Source: Planctomycetota bacterium (lineage in GTDB: Bacteria; Planctomycetota; Planctomycetia; Planctomycetales; Planctomycetaceae). Taken from it: a stretch of DNA of 21,541 nt. Under the pieces are notes generated by a model. That model ran no database searches and had not been told where the DNA came from. It worked only from the letters and a program-made list of their open reading frames with translations. Positions 15,078 to 21,541 of this stretch are shown here, piece by piece. The number at the start of each line of letters is the position of its first letter. Position 1 is the first letter of the stretch. The stretch is from contig JAEYWB010000175.1 in the NCBI GenBank assembly GCA_023429275.1, forward strand, positions 1 to 21,541, read 5' to 3'. Position numbers and translations under genes: made by a program.

Positions 15078-16466
15078 TCAGGCGGCGTTCGTCGACGCCT
15101 CGGGAGGAGACAACAGCTCGTCAATGCGGGCTTCACGATCATACGAATCGCGAAGGATGGATGCCGCCGACGCGTTCTCGAGAAGCCGGCGGGCGAATCG
15201 AGCCATGCCGGACAGCCGGTCGCCGAACGGGGCATCGAGACGCACCCGGAAACCCGCCTCGGAGACCACCAGGGCCTGCTCGTCAGCGACGCCGTAGGGC
15301 ATCTGGATTTCCCAGGCGGACGGCGGGACCGCCAGTGCCGTCGCGCTCGCGCACGCATGGGCGAGACTCCGCAGACTCTGACCGCCGATCGCCGGACGCA
15401 GCACCGAGTGCTGTTCGAGCAATGACTGAGTCAGCCGCTCGAAGTTGAGATCTCCTTCCGCAGCGGTCGAAAAGACCCGCTCCGGCCACCCGTTGTTGCG
15501 AGCGACCACCATCTCCTGGTCCCAGAGGCTCCCGCGCACCAGGCACACACCGATCGGGGTCCCGCGCTTCTTTGCCCAGTCGATCAGGGCTTCGAGGTCG
15601 GCCGCTGTCTCACGCAGGTAGGCCTGAAGGACGACGCCGAAGTGCGGATACGACCGGAGATCCTTCTCGAGCAGAACCTCCCGGACGATGTCGAGAACAA
15701 GGTCTTTCTCTGAGGACTTTCCCGTGGCAAAGTCGACGTGAACTCCCTGTTCGACGGCCGCTCTGAGGATCGGCCGCAGCCGCGAGGCGCCCCGTTCCCG
15801 CGTTCCCCGGGCGTCCACCGGTCGGAACTGGCTGTCGAGTGCACTCAGCGTGAGCGTAAACCGGCACCGCGGAAAGGTGGCCTCACCGTCCCGGTCCAAC
15901 AGCGGGTGCTCGGGCCATTCCGCCGCCAGGGGAGGGAGACGCTCGATCAGGTCGAGGTATGCCTGCTGGTACTCGTCGGCGTCCGCTTCGCAAAGGGCGC
16001 GTTCCGGGAGCCGGTAAAGCGTGGAGCCGAGCCCCTTTCGCCGCAGCGCGAACAGGTTCCGGCGGATCTCGTCGACGTCGTCGCCGGCGAAGAAACGGTC
16101 CGCCATGCGGCGGGCGTTGGTCCGGGCACTGAAGGCGATCGCCTTGCCGAGCATCGATCCCGGCTCGGCGACATCCAGACCGAGCCGCGCGGCGTCCGGG
16201 ATCTTCAGACGGATATCCTCGAAGAATTCCTGGAGATGCTGCGAGACCGATTCGCTGGTCCGGAGGGCCGGAAGCGCGTCGACAAACCGCAGCATCTGGA
16301 GCCGGACCGCGTCATCTCCCGCCGCCCACTCGAGGATGTGGTCGAGCCACCACCTCGGTTCGAACACGGTGGGGCGGCGGCGTTCGAGCCGCTCCCACAT
16401 CTCACGACCGATCCGGCGGGTTTCGGCTTCCAGGTTAGCGGGCGGGGTTGGGGCAGTCTTCGCCAA
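15078..16466 (-). CDS. proline dehydrogenase (PutA PRODH domain)-like protein, divergent and stand-alone
   Basis: 462 residues. It aligns by eye to the PRODH half of PutA: FVDALPALRTSESVSQHLQE (61-80), LSALDSQFRPVD (208-219), RLRPILRAA, GVVLQAYLRETAADLEALI, WAKKRGTPIGVCLVRGSLWD (297-316), LRPAIGGQSLRSLAHA and ARRLLENASAASILR. PRODH oxidises proline to pyrroline-5-carboxylate with FAD. Several positions differ from what I remember of the E. coli PutA site: Lys329 is Thr206, Arg431 is Cys308, Tyr540 is Asp411; Asp370 (Asp245) and Arg555/556 (Arg426/427) remain. No aldehyde dehydrogenase domain or gene follows. The start is TTG 16466, supported by GGAG six bases upstream. The frame is intact, so it is not an obvious pseudogene. 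Catalysis on proline is doubtful. Confidence 0.75.
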   Translation of the reverse strand: MAKTAPTPPANLEAETRRIGREMWERLERRRPTVFEPRWWLDHILEWAAGDDAVRLQMLRFVDALPALRTSESVSQHLQEFFEDIRLKIPDAARLGLDVAEPGSMLGKAIAFSARTNARRMADRFFAGDDVDEIRRNLFALRRKGLGSTLYRLPERALCEADADEYQQAYLDLIERLPPLAAEWPEHPLLDRDGEATFPRCRFTLTLSALDSQFRPVDARGTRERGASRLRPILRAAVEQGVHVDFATGKSSEKDLVLDIVREVLLEKDLRSYPHFGVVLQAYLRETAADLEALIDWAKKRGTPIGVCLVRGSLWDQEMVVARNNGWPERVFSTAAEGDLNFERLTQSLLEQHSVLRPAIGGQSLRSLAHACASATALAVPPSAWEIQMPYGVADEQALVVSEAGFRVRLDAPFGDRLSGMARFARRLLENASAASILRDSYDREARIDELLSPPEASTNAA

Positions 16467-16472
16467 CGTTCA

Positions 16473-16476
16473 CTCC
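16473..16476 (-). promoter_or_regulatory. Shine-Dalgarno deciding a TTG start
   Basis: On the minus strand GGAG lies 6 bases before TTG 16466. No in-frame ATG or GTG near the family N-terminus fits better, so it supports the rare TTG start of the proline dehydrogenase-like gene. Confidence 0.6.
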
Positions 16477-16654
16477 GTTTCCACTTCAAAACATGGGGAA
16501 CGGAGCATCGTAGGGGACGGCGCGGGTCAAGCGAAGCGCGATTGGCCCGGCTTCGCCCTCGCCGAAACTGATGCGAGATTCTGCGGCGGGATGGCCGTAA
16601 CGGTCTCGCTCCGCCGGACCTTCGGCCGGACCGCTCGCCGCTCGGTCTCCAGGC

Positions 16655-16660
16655 GGGAAG
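16655..16660 (+). promoter_or_regulatory. Shine-Dalgarno deciding the permease start
   Basis: GGGAAG abuts a first ATG (16661) and is 9 bases before a second in-frame ATG (16670). Spacing favours 16670; a third ATG at 16679 is too far. Confidence 0.5.
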
Positions 16661-16669
16661 ATGGCTACA

Positions 16670-19600
16670 ATGCCTCGCATGAGATCCTCCCGTCTTCTTC
16701 TCAACAGTCTCCGCTTCTACTGGCAGACGAATGTCGCGGTCGTGCTCGGCGTGGTCGCCGCCACTGCCGTCATCGGCGGAGCCCTGATCGTCGGGGGCTC
16801 GGTCCGCGACAGTCTCCGCCAGATGACCCTCGATCGCCTGGGTGATGTCAACCACGCCCTGGTGGGACAGCGGTTCTTCACGCAGGATCGGGCCGACTTC
16901 CTGAATCGGAAACCGCTCATCGATGCCGGCACGGTTTTGCCGCCCGACATCACAATCGCACCGGCGATCGTCCTTCCGGGGAGTGCCACATACCGGGGGG
17001 AGGGAAGCGACGCGAGCGGGACGCCGGGCGACAGTCTCCGTCGGGCCGGAAACGTGACGATTTACGGTGTCGAGGACCGTTTCTGGAAGCTGGTGGCGCC
17101 GCAGCAGAAGACCGTCCCCCTTGTCATCAACCGGCGTCTCGCCGATCAGCTTGGTGCGGAAGTCGGAAAGGAGCTGACAATCTCTCTCGAGATTCCCGCT
17201 GCGATCCCGCGAGATTCCCTCCTCGGCGATCGGGATGAGACGAGTGTCGAACTGGTCCTGAAGATCGCGGACATTGCCGAAGAGGAGAGCGTTCCCGGGA
17301 GGTTCGGACTCAATCCGACGCAGCAGCTCCCCCTCAACGCGTTCGTGGCGCTCGATGTCCTGCAGCGTCAGCTCGGTCTCGGCGAGGTCAAGGCGACCCC
17401 AAGGAACCGGGTCAGCCAGCCGGCCCGCATCAATGCGCTCTTCGCCGGCCAGAGCGACAGCGGAGTCGACGAGCAGAAGATCGGTGCCACCCGTGGGAAG
17501 ATGTTATCGGGCGATCTCGACTCGACCCTGACGCTCGCGGATCTCGGATTGTCGATCCGGGGGTCGACCGATTCGGGCAACTATGTCTCGATCGAGAGCG
17601 ACCGCATGATCCTCGAGGAGGATTTCGCGATGGCGGCGATGGGACTCGCACCGGCCGCAGTGACCTCCCCCGTCCTGATCTATCTCCTCAACGAAATCCA
17701 TAACCAGGCGGCGCCGGACAAGTATTCGATGTACTCGGTCGTCGCGGGGATCGACTTCACGACGACTCCCCCGTTCGGTCCGTTTGAGTACGTCGCCGGA
17801 AACGCTCCGGGACCGGATGACGAGGATGCCGTCGTCATCAACGAGTGGCTCGCCGAAGACCTCGGCATCGGGGTCGGTGGGACGATCGACGTGCTCTACC
17901 ACGTCGTCGGCGATCGCGGCGAGCTTCCGGAAGCCTCGAAATCGTTTCGCGTCGTCGGAATCGCCAGGCTGACGCGCCCCGCGAACGACCAGGGGTTTTC
18001 TCCCGTCGTTCCGGGAGTGACCGATGCCGACTCCTACAGCGACTGGCGCGAACCATTCCCTCTCAAGCGGGACAAGATCACCGATCGTGATGACCTCTAC
18101 TGGGAAAGACACAAGACGACTCCCAAGGTCTTCCTCCCCCTGCCTGCGGCGCAGTCGCTCTGGCAGAGCCGCTACGGGAAACTGACGTCGGTTCGGATCG
18201 CCGATCCGGGGAAGTCCAAGGAGACGCTCAGTCAGTCGCTACTCGCCGCGATCGGGAGGGAGAAGACCGGGCTCGAATTCCAGCCGGTGAAGGAACAAGG
18301 GCTCAAGGCGTCGGAGAAGTCAGGGGATTTCACAGGGCTCTTCATGGGATTCAGCTTCTTCCTGATCGTGGCGGCGGCACTCCTGATCGGACTCCTGTTC
18401 CGGCTCGGAATCGAGCGACGCACGCGCGAACTGGGACTGCTCTCGGCCATCGGCTGGTCCCCTGCGCTCGTGAGGCGAAGCGTCATTATCGAGGGGTGCG
18501 TCCTCATCGCGATCGGCGCCGTCCTGGGGACGGCAGCCGCCATCGGGTACGCGGCGGTGATGATTCACGGACTGAAGACGTGGTGGATCGGCGCTGTCGG
18601 GACACGTTTCCTCTTTCTGTCGGTCCATCCGACGACGCTCATCATCGGCGCGGGGATCGCGGTCGTCGTCTCAGCACTCGCAGTCCTGTGGGGGCTGCGT
18701 ATCGCCAACCTCTTCACGGCGCGGGAGCAACTCGCCGGGGCCAGCGAATCGAACCGGTCGCCGCGGGGCCGATCGACCGGGGTCTCTCGGGGACTTGCGA
18801 TCGGAGGTCTGTCGAGTGCGGCCCTGCTGCTGGCTTTCGGGATCGCCGGGATCGTCCCGCAGTCGGAAGCTTTCGGCGGGTTCTCCTGGCAGGTGGTCGC
18901 ATTCTTCCTCACCGGCGTCGCGGCCCTCGTGGGAAGCCTCGCTTTCTTCGCGACCTGGCTTGCCTCCGATCGGACCACGGCCGTTCGCGGCGGGGGAATC
19001 GTCGCCCTGCTGCGGCTCGGTCTTCGCAACGCATCCCGGCATCGTTCGAGGAGCCTCCTGACCGCCAGTCTTCTCGCGAGCGCCGTCTTCGTCATCGTGG
19101 CTGTCGCCACGGGGCAGAAGGACCCGGCCGTCGAGAAGCCGGTGCGGGAGAGCGGGAACGGCGGGTTCACGCTCGTTGCCGAGACCAGCATGCCGCTGCT
19201 CTATGATCTCAACACCCCGCAGGGCCGGGCCAGGCTCGGCCTCAATGTCGCTCAGAAGGATTCGGTCGAGGCGCTCCTGTCGGAGAGCCGCTTCGCTCCG
19301 TTTCGAGTGAAGCCGGGCGAGGACGCCAGCTGTCTCAACATCTACCGAACCCAGGTCCCCACGATCCTCGGTGTTCCGGAGTCGGTCCTGGAGCAGTTCT
19401 CGAAAGAGCGGCGGTTCAAGTTCGCCGACACCCGCTCGCCCGATCCCTGGGCTCTCCTCGAGACGGGGCTCCCGCAGGACCGGATCCCGGTCATCGGCGA
19501 TATGAACACCCTCATGTACTCGCTCCACAAGGGGATCGGATCGACGATCGCGCTCCCGGATGAGGAGCATCCCGAGCACCAGCTTGAGGTCGTCGGTATG

Positions 19601-20197
19601 CTCGACGGCAGCATCTTCCAGGGGGTGCTGCTGATGTCGGAGGCCAGTTTCCTGAAGCTCTTTCCCGACCAGGCGGGGTTCCGGTACTTCCTCATCGAAT
19701 GTCCGCCGGAGAAAGCGGAGGAGCTGTCGGGGATTCTCGAGTCGGAGCTTGCCGCGAGCGGGTTCGACGCCGTCCGTGTCGCGGACCGCCTCGCCGATTT
19801 CCTTGCGGTTCAGAATACCTATCTCTCGCCGTTCCAGACGCTCCGGGGGCTCGGACTTCTGCTCGGAACGTTCGGCCTCGCGACCGTGATGCTCCGTAAC
19901 GTTCTGGAACGCCGGGGCGAGCTCGCGCTCATGCGGGCGGTCGGCTTCGAGGAGGGAAGCGTCGGGAAACTCGTCCTGATCGAAAACGCCTGCCTGCTGC
20001 TGGTCGGGATCGCCTGCGGCGCGGGAGCGGCACTCCTGTCGATGGCGCCGCACCTTCTCAGCGTCAGCGCGACGGTGCCCTGGCAGTCGCTGGGGCTCCT
20101 GCTGGGAACGGTCCTCGCGGTCGGCGTGGCTGCCGCCGGTCTGGCGGTGTGGGAGGCGATGCGGACACCAATCGTTCCCTCACTCCGCGGGGAGTGA
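16670..20197 (+). CDS. FtsX-type ABC transporter permease, ten predicted membrane helices
   Basis: 1175 residues. Two FtsX-type units are fused. Unit one has TM1 (~20-43), a large extracytoplasmic domain (~45-550) and TM2-4 (~552-578, 604-632, 647-676). Two linking helices follow (~707-730, 737-765). Unit two has TM7 (~794-815), a second domain (~816-1056) and TM8-10 (~1058-1079, 1103-1125, 1138-1161). The cytoplasmic loop after the first helix of each trio carries the same signature: RELGLLSAIGWSPALVRRSV and GELALMRAVGFEEGSVGKLV, typical of MacB/LolC-type permeases. Such proteins usually work with a LolD/MacB-like ATPase in moving lipoproteins, peptides or lipids, or in mechanotransmission; none is encoded in this window. 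The substrate is unknown. It diverges from the proline dehydrogenase-like gene. Confidence 0.88.
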   Translation: MPRMRSSRLLLNSLRFYWQTNVAVVLGVVAATAVIGGALIVGGSVRDSLRQMTLDRLGDVNHALVGQRFFTQDRADFLNRKPLIDAGTVLPPDITIAPAIVLPGSATYRGEGSDASGTPGDSLRRAGNVTIYGVEDRFWKLVAPQQKTVPLVINRRLADQLGAEVGKELTISLEIPAAIPRDSLLGDRDETSVELVLKIADIAEEESVPGRFGLNPTQQLPLNAFVALDVLQRQLGLGEVKATPRNRVSQPARINALFAGQSDSGVDEQKIGATRGKMLSGDLDSTLTLADLGLSIRGSTDSGNYVSIESDRMILEEDFAMAAMGLAPAAVTSPVLIYLLNEIHNQAAPDKYSMYSVVAGIDFTTTPPFGPFEYVAGNAPGPDDEDAVVINEWLAEDLGIGVGGTIDVLYHVVGDRGELPEASKSFRVVGIARLTRPANDQGFSPVVPGVTDADSYSDWREPFPLKRDKITDRDDLYWERHKTTPKVFLPLPAAQSLWQSRYGKLTSVRIADPGKSKETLSQSLLAAIGREKTGLEFQPVKEQGLKASEKSGDFTGLFMGFSFFLIVAAALLIGLLFRLGIERRTRELGLLSAIGWSPALVRRSVIIEGCVLIAIGAVLGTAAAIGYAAVMIHGLKTWWIGAVGTRFLFLSVHPTTLIIGAGIAVVVSALAVLWGLRIANLFTAREQLAGASESNRSPRGRSTGVSRGLAIGGLSSAALLLAFGIAGIVPQSEAFGGFSWQVVAFFLTGVAALVGSLAFFATWLASDRTTAVRGGGIVALLRLGLRNASRHRSRSLLTASLLASAVFVIVAVATGQKDPAVEKPVRESGNGGFTLVAETSMPLLYDLNTPQGRARLGLNVAQKDSVEALLSESRFAPFRVKPGEDASCLNIYRTQVPTILGVPESVLEQFSKERRFKFADTRSPDPWALLETGLPQDRIPVIGDMNTLMYSLHKGIGSTIALPDEEHPEHQLEVVGMLDGSIFQGVLLMSEASFLKLFPDQAGFRYFLIECPPEKAEELSGILESELAASGFDAVRVADRLADFLAVQNTYLSPFQTLRGLGLLLGTFGLATVMLRNVLERRGELALMRAVGFEEGSVGKLVLIENACLLLVGIACGAGAALLSMAPHLLSVSATVPWQSLGLLLGTVLAVGVAAAGLAVWEAMRTPIVPSLRGE

Positions 20198-20219
20198 CCC
20201 GCGCCCATAGGCGCGGGTC
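20196..20219 (+). terminator. stem-loop at the permease stop codon
   Basis: GACCCGCGCC (20196-20205) pairs perfectly with GGCGCGGGTC (20210-20219) around a CATA loop. The stem begins inside the TGA stop. There is no T-tract, so it may act as a weak terminator or as mRNA 3'-end protection. Confidence 0.5.
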
Positions 20220-20316
20220 GCATGCAAGCGAGCGACGGGGCGATGTCCCAGCAGACTGCCAGGAGCCGCCTTGGAAATCGGCGCCGATTCGGCCTCGATT
20301 TGCGGAAGCATGGTTC

Positions 20317-20322
20317 TAGAAT
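20317..20322 (+). promoter_or_regulatory. possible -10 box for the carbonic anhydrase gene
   Basis: TAGAAT matches TATAAT at five of six positions and lies 42 bases before the ATG. No good -35 hexamer is found at the right spacing, so this is weak. Confidence 0.25.
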
Positions 20323-20364
20323 CCGCTCCGACTGACCATCGACCCCTTTCGACAGGACCAGGCA

Positions 20365-21069
20365 ATGGCCATTGAGAAGCTGTTTGCGGGAGTGCGACAC
20401 TTTCAGGGGCAGGTCTTCGACGCCCAGCGGAACCTCTTCGAGAAGCTGGAACATGGGCAGAGCCCTGAGACTCTGTTCATCACCTGCTCCGATTCACGGA
20501 TCGACCCCAACCTGATCACCCAGACGGCCCCTGGCGAGCTGTTCATCCTCCGCAACGCGGGAAACATCATTCCAGCCTACCACCCGCACGGCGGTGGGGA
20601 GATCGCCTCGATCGAGTTCGCGCTGACGGGGCTGAATGTGAGGCACATCATCGTCTGCGGCCATTCACAGTGTGGGGCGATGAAAGGGCTTCTCGACCCG
20701 TCGCAGGTCGAAACCATGCCCGCGATGGCGGAATGGCTGAAGCACACGGAATCGACCCGGCGGATCATGCAGGCGAAGTACACGGCGGTGAGCAAGGGAA
20801 GCCAGCTCGGGATCGCCGTCCAGGAGAACGTCCTGACCCAGATCGAAAACCTGCAGACGCATCCGGCTGTCGCCGAAGCCCTCGCCCTCGGGAAGCTCAG
20901 CCTCCATGCCTGGATGTACGAGTTCGAAAAAGGGCTTATGCACGCTTATGACACATCAGTCGCGCAGTTCATTCCCCTCGGGGAAATCCGCGACATCGTA
21001 GCGGAGAAGTCGCACGCGCGCGGCGAAGACGTCCGTTCGGGGAAGGTTCGTGTCGGCGAGATCGGGTGA
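20365..21069 (+). CDS. beta-class carbonic anhydrase
   Basis: 234 residues. It interconverts CO2 and bicarbonate in the cytoplasm. The zinc ligands are visible: Cys41 in ITCSDSRIDP, with the Asp43/Arg45 dyad, and His100 and Cys103 in VCGHSQCGAMKG. Other family parts are GELFILRNAGNIIP (57-70), GGEIASIEFAL and LSLHAWMYEFEKG. No signal peptide is present. The start ATGGCCATTGAG fits the family, with AGGA about 9 bases upstream. It may supply bicarbonate to carboxylases such as acetyl-CoA carboxylase; the neighbours give no specific role. A pair of small hairpins follows. Confidence 0.95.
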   Translation: MAIEKLFAGVRHFQGQVFDAQRNLFEKLEHGQSPETLFITCSDSRIDPNLITQTAPGELFILRNAGNIIPAYHPHGGGEIASIEFALTGLNVRHIIVCGHSQCGAMKGLLDPSQVETMPAMAEWLKHTESTRRIMQAKYTAVSKGSQLGIAVQENVLTQIENLQTHPAVAEALALGKLSLHAWMYEFEKGLMHAYDTSVAQFIPLGEIRDIVAEKSHARGEDVRSGKVRVGEIG

Positions 21070-21084
21070 ACGACGCGAGAATCA

Positions 21085-21130
21085 CCCGGCCCGTTGGGCC
21101 GGGCTGGAGGAACGGATGGCCTTTCAGGCC
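21085..21130 (+). terminator. two stem-loops after the carbonic anhydrase gene
   Basis: CCCGGCCC-GTT-GGGCCGGG (21085-21103) is a perfect 8-bp hairpin 15 bases after the stop. GGCCT-TTC-AGGCC (21118-21130) is a second, 5-bp one. Neither has a T-tract. They sit between two convergent genes and may serve as termination or mRNA-end structures. Confidence 0.4.
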
Positions 21131-21204
21131 GCCAGGTCCCCTGCTGCCAGGCATTGACCAGAGCGAGCCGCACCGCTTCGCCACCTTCAAAAGGACTGGC
21201 ACTA

Positions 21205-21541
21205 CTAGATGCGGCCCATGTAGGTGCGGCCCGTGATCTTCCGGTACGCCTCTCCCTCATTCTGCGTCGGCCGTTCGGGACGGCCCTTGTGAATGTACGT
21301 CAGCGCCATGTTGTCGACGCCGAGAAGGTGAAGCACCGTCGCATGCAGGTCGTGGACGTGCAGCCGGTCCTCGACGGCGTGGAAGCCGAGATCGTCGGTC
21401 GCTCCAATCGTCTGCCCTCCCTGAACGCCGCCCCCCGCCATCCACATTGTGAACCCGGTCGGATTGTGGTCCCGCCCATCCCCTTTTTCGCTCATCGGGG
21501 TGCGGCCGAACTCTCCTCCCCAGATGACTAGCGTTTCGTCG
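21205..21541 (-). CDS. DUF1501 family protein, C-terminal part
   Basis: The gene enters from the right edge; about 111 C-terminal residues are visible, ending at TAG (21205-21207). The stretch [15 protein letters not shown], then [60 protein letters not shown] and [19 protein letters not shown] is the conserved end of DUF1501 proteins. These belong to the alkaline phosphatase/sulfatase-like superfamily, are usually exported by a Tat signal, and in planctomycetes usually sit in an operon downstream of a DUF1549/DUF1553 cytochrome-like gene. That partner would lie to the right, outside the window. The biochemical role of DUF1501 is not known to me. Confidence 0.9.
   Translation of the reverse strand, partial: DETLVIWGGEFGRTPMSEKGDGRDHNPTGFTMWMAGGGVQGGQTIGATDDLGFHAVEDRLHVHDLHATVLHLLGVDNMALTYIHKGRPERPTQNEGEAYRKITGRTYMGRI

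Noticed and set aside
18671..20053. 460-codon open frame on the minus strand inside the permease gene
   Set aside because: Charged low-complexity composition (Arg/Glu/Gly) with no recognisable fold; a shadow of the permease coding frame.

Overview
The window (about 21.5 kb, high GC) looks like chromosomal DNA of a planctomycete. The evidence is a PQQ-like beta-propeller protein with the planctomycete-style 'GGPNRDN...ETGLLKSWP' opening, a DUF1501 protein at the right edge, a secreted protein with an 'AAAWH...MSWEDLA' motif that I remember from planctomycetes, tetrahydromethanopterin (H4MPT) C1 genes (fae, mtdB) in an otherwise ordinary heterotroph setting, and a kdsB end showing that Kdo (LPS) precursors are made. 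The phylum call is inference from gene content. I see no rRNA, tRNA, CRISPR, phage or transposase gene, and this reads mostly as core chromosome.

Layout, left to right. 1-1989 (+): the 3' end of kdsB, a strong intrinsic terminator, then pyrG (CTP synthase, which makes the CTP that KdsB consumes). 2030-3556 (-): secreted beta-propeller protein. 3791-5355 (+): fae and mtdB, the first two steps of H4MPT-linked formaldehyde oxidation, separated by a repeat-bearing spacer. 5328-10210 (-): a run of four genes on one strand: membrane-anchored endonuclease/exonuclease/phosphatase-family protein, D-amino-acid-aminotransferase-like enzyme, MFS transporter and homoserine dehydrogenase, the last two overlapping by 8 bases. 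10211-10567 is the only gene-free stretch over 300 bases; it carries a good sigma70-type promoter flanked by two perfect inverted repeats. 10568-11742 (+): rpmF-plsX with an ATGA overlap. 11927-13558 (+): nadB. 13751-14578 (+): secreted protein with a Gly/Gln/Asn-rich insert. 14599-16466 (-): hotdog thioesterase and a divergent stand-alone proline dehydrogenase-like protein. 16670-20197 (+): large FtsX-type ABC permease without an ATPase beside it. 20365-21069 (+): beta-carbonic anhydrase. 21205-21541 (-): C-terminus of a DUF1501 protein.

The observations I consider most worth following are these: a proline dehydrogenase homologue whose fold motifs are kept while several residues equivalent to the E. 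coli PutA active site appear replaced; two intergenic spacers (4384-4457 and 6447-6545) with the same design, a tandem pair of 14-base words plus an upstream inverted partial copy, but unrelated sequences; the fae-mtdB pair; and the rpmF-plsX control region. I did not find convincing evidence of a wholly new multi-gene system.
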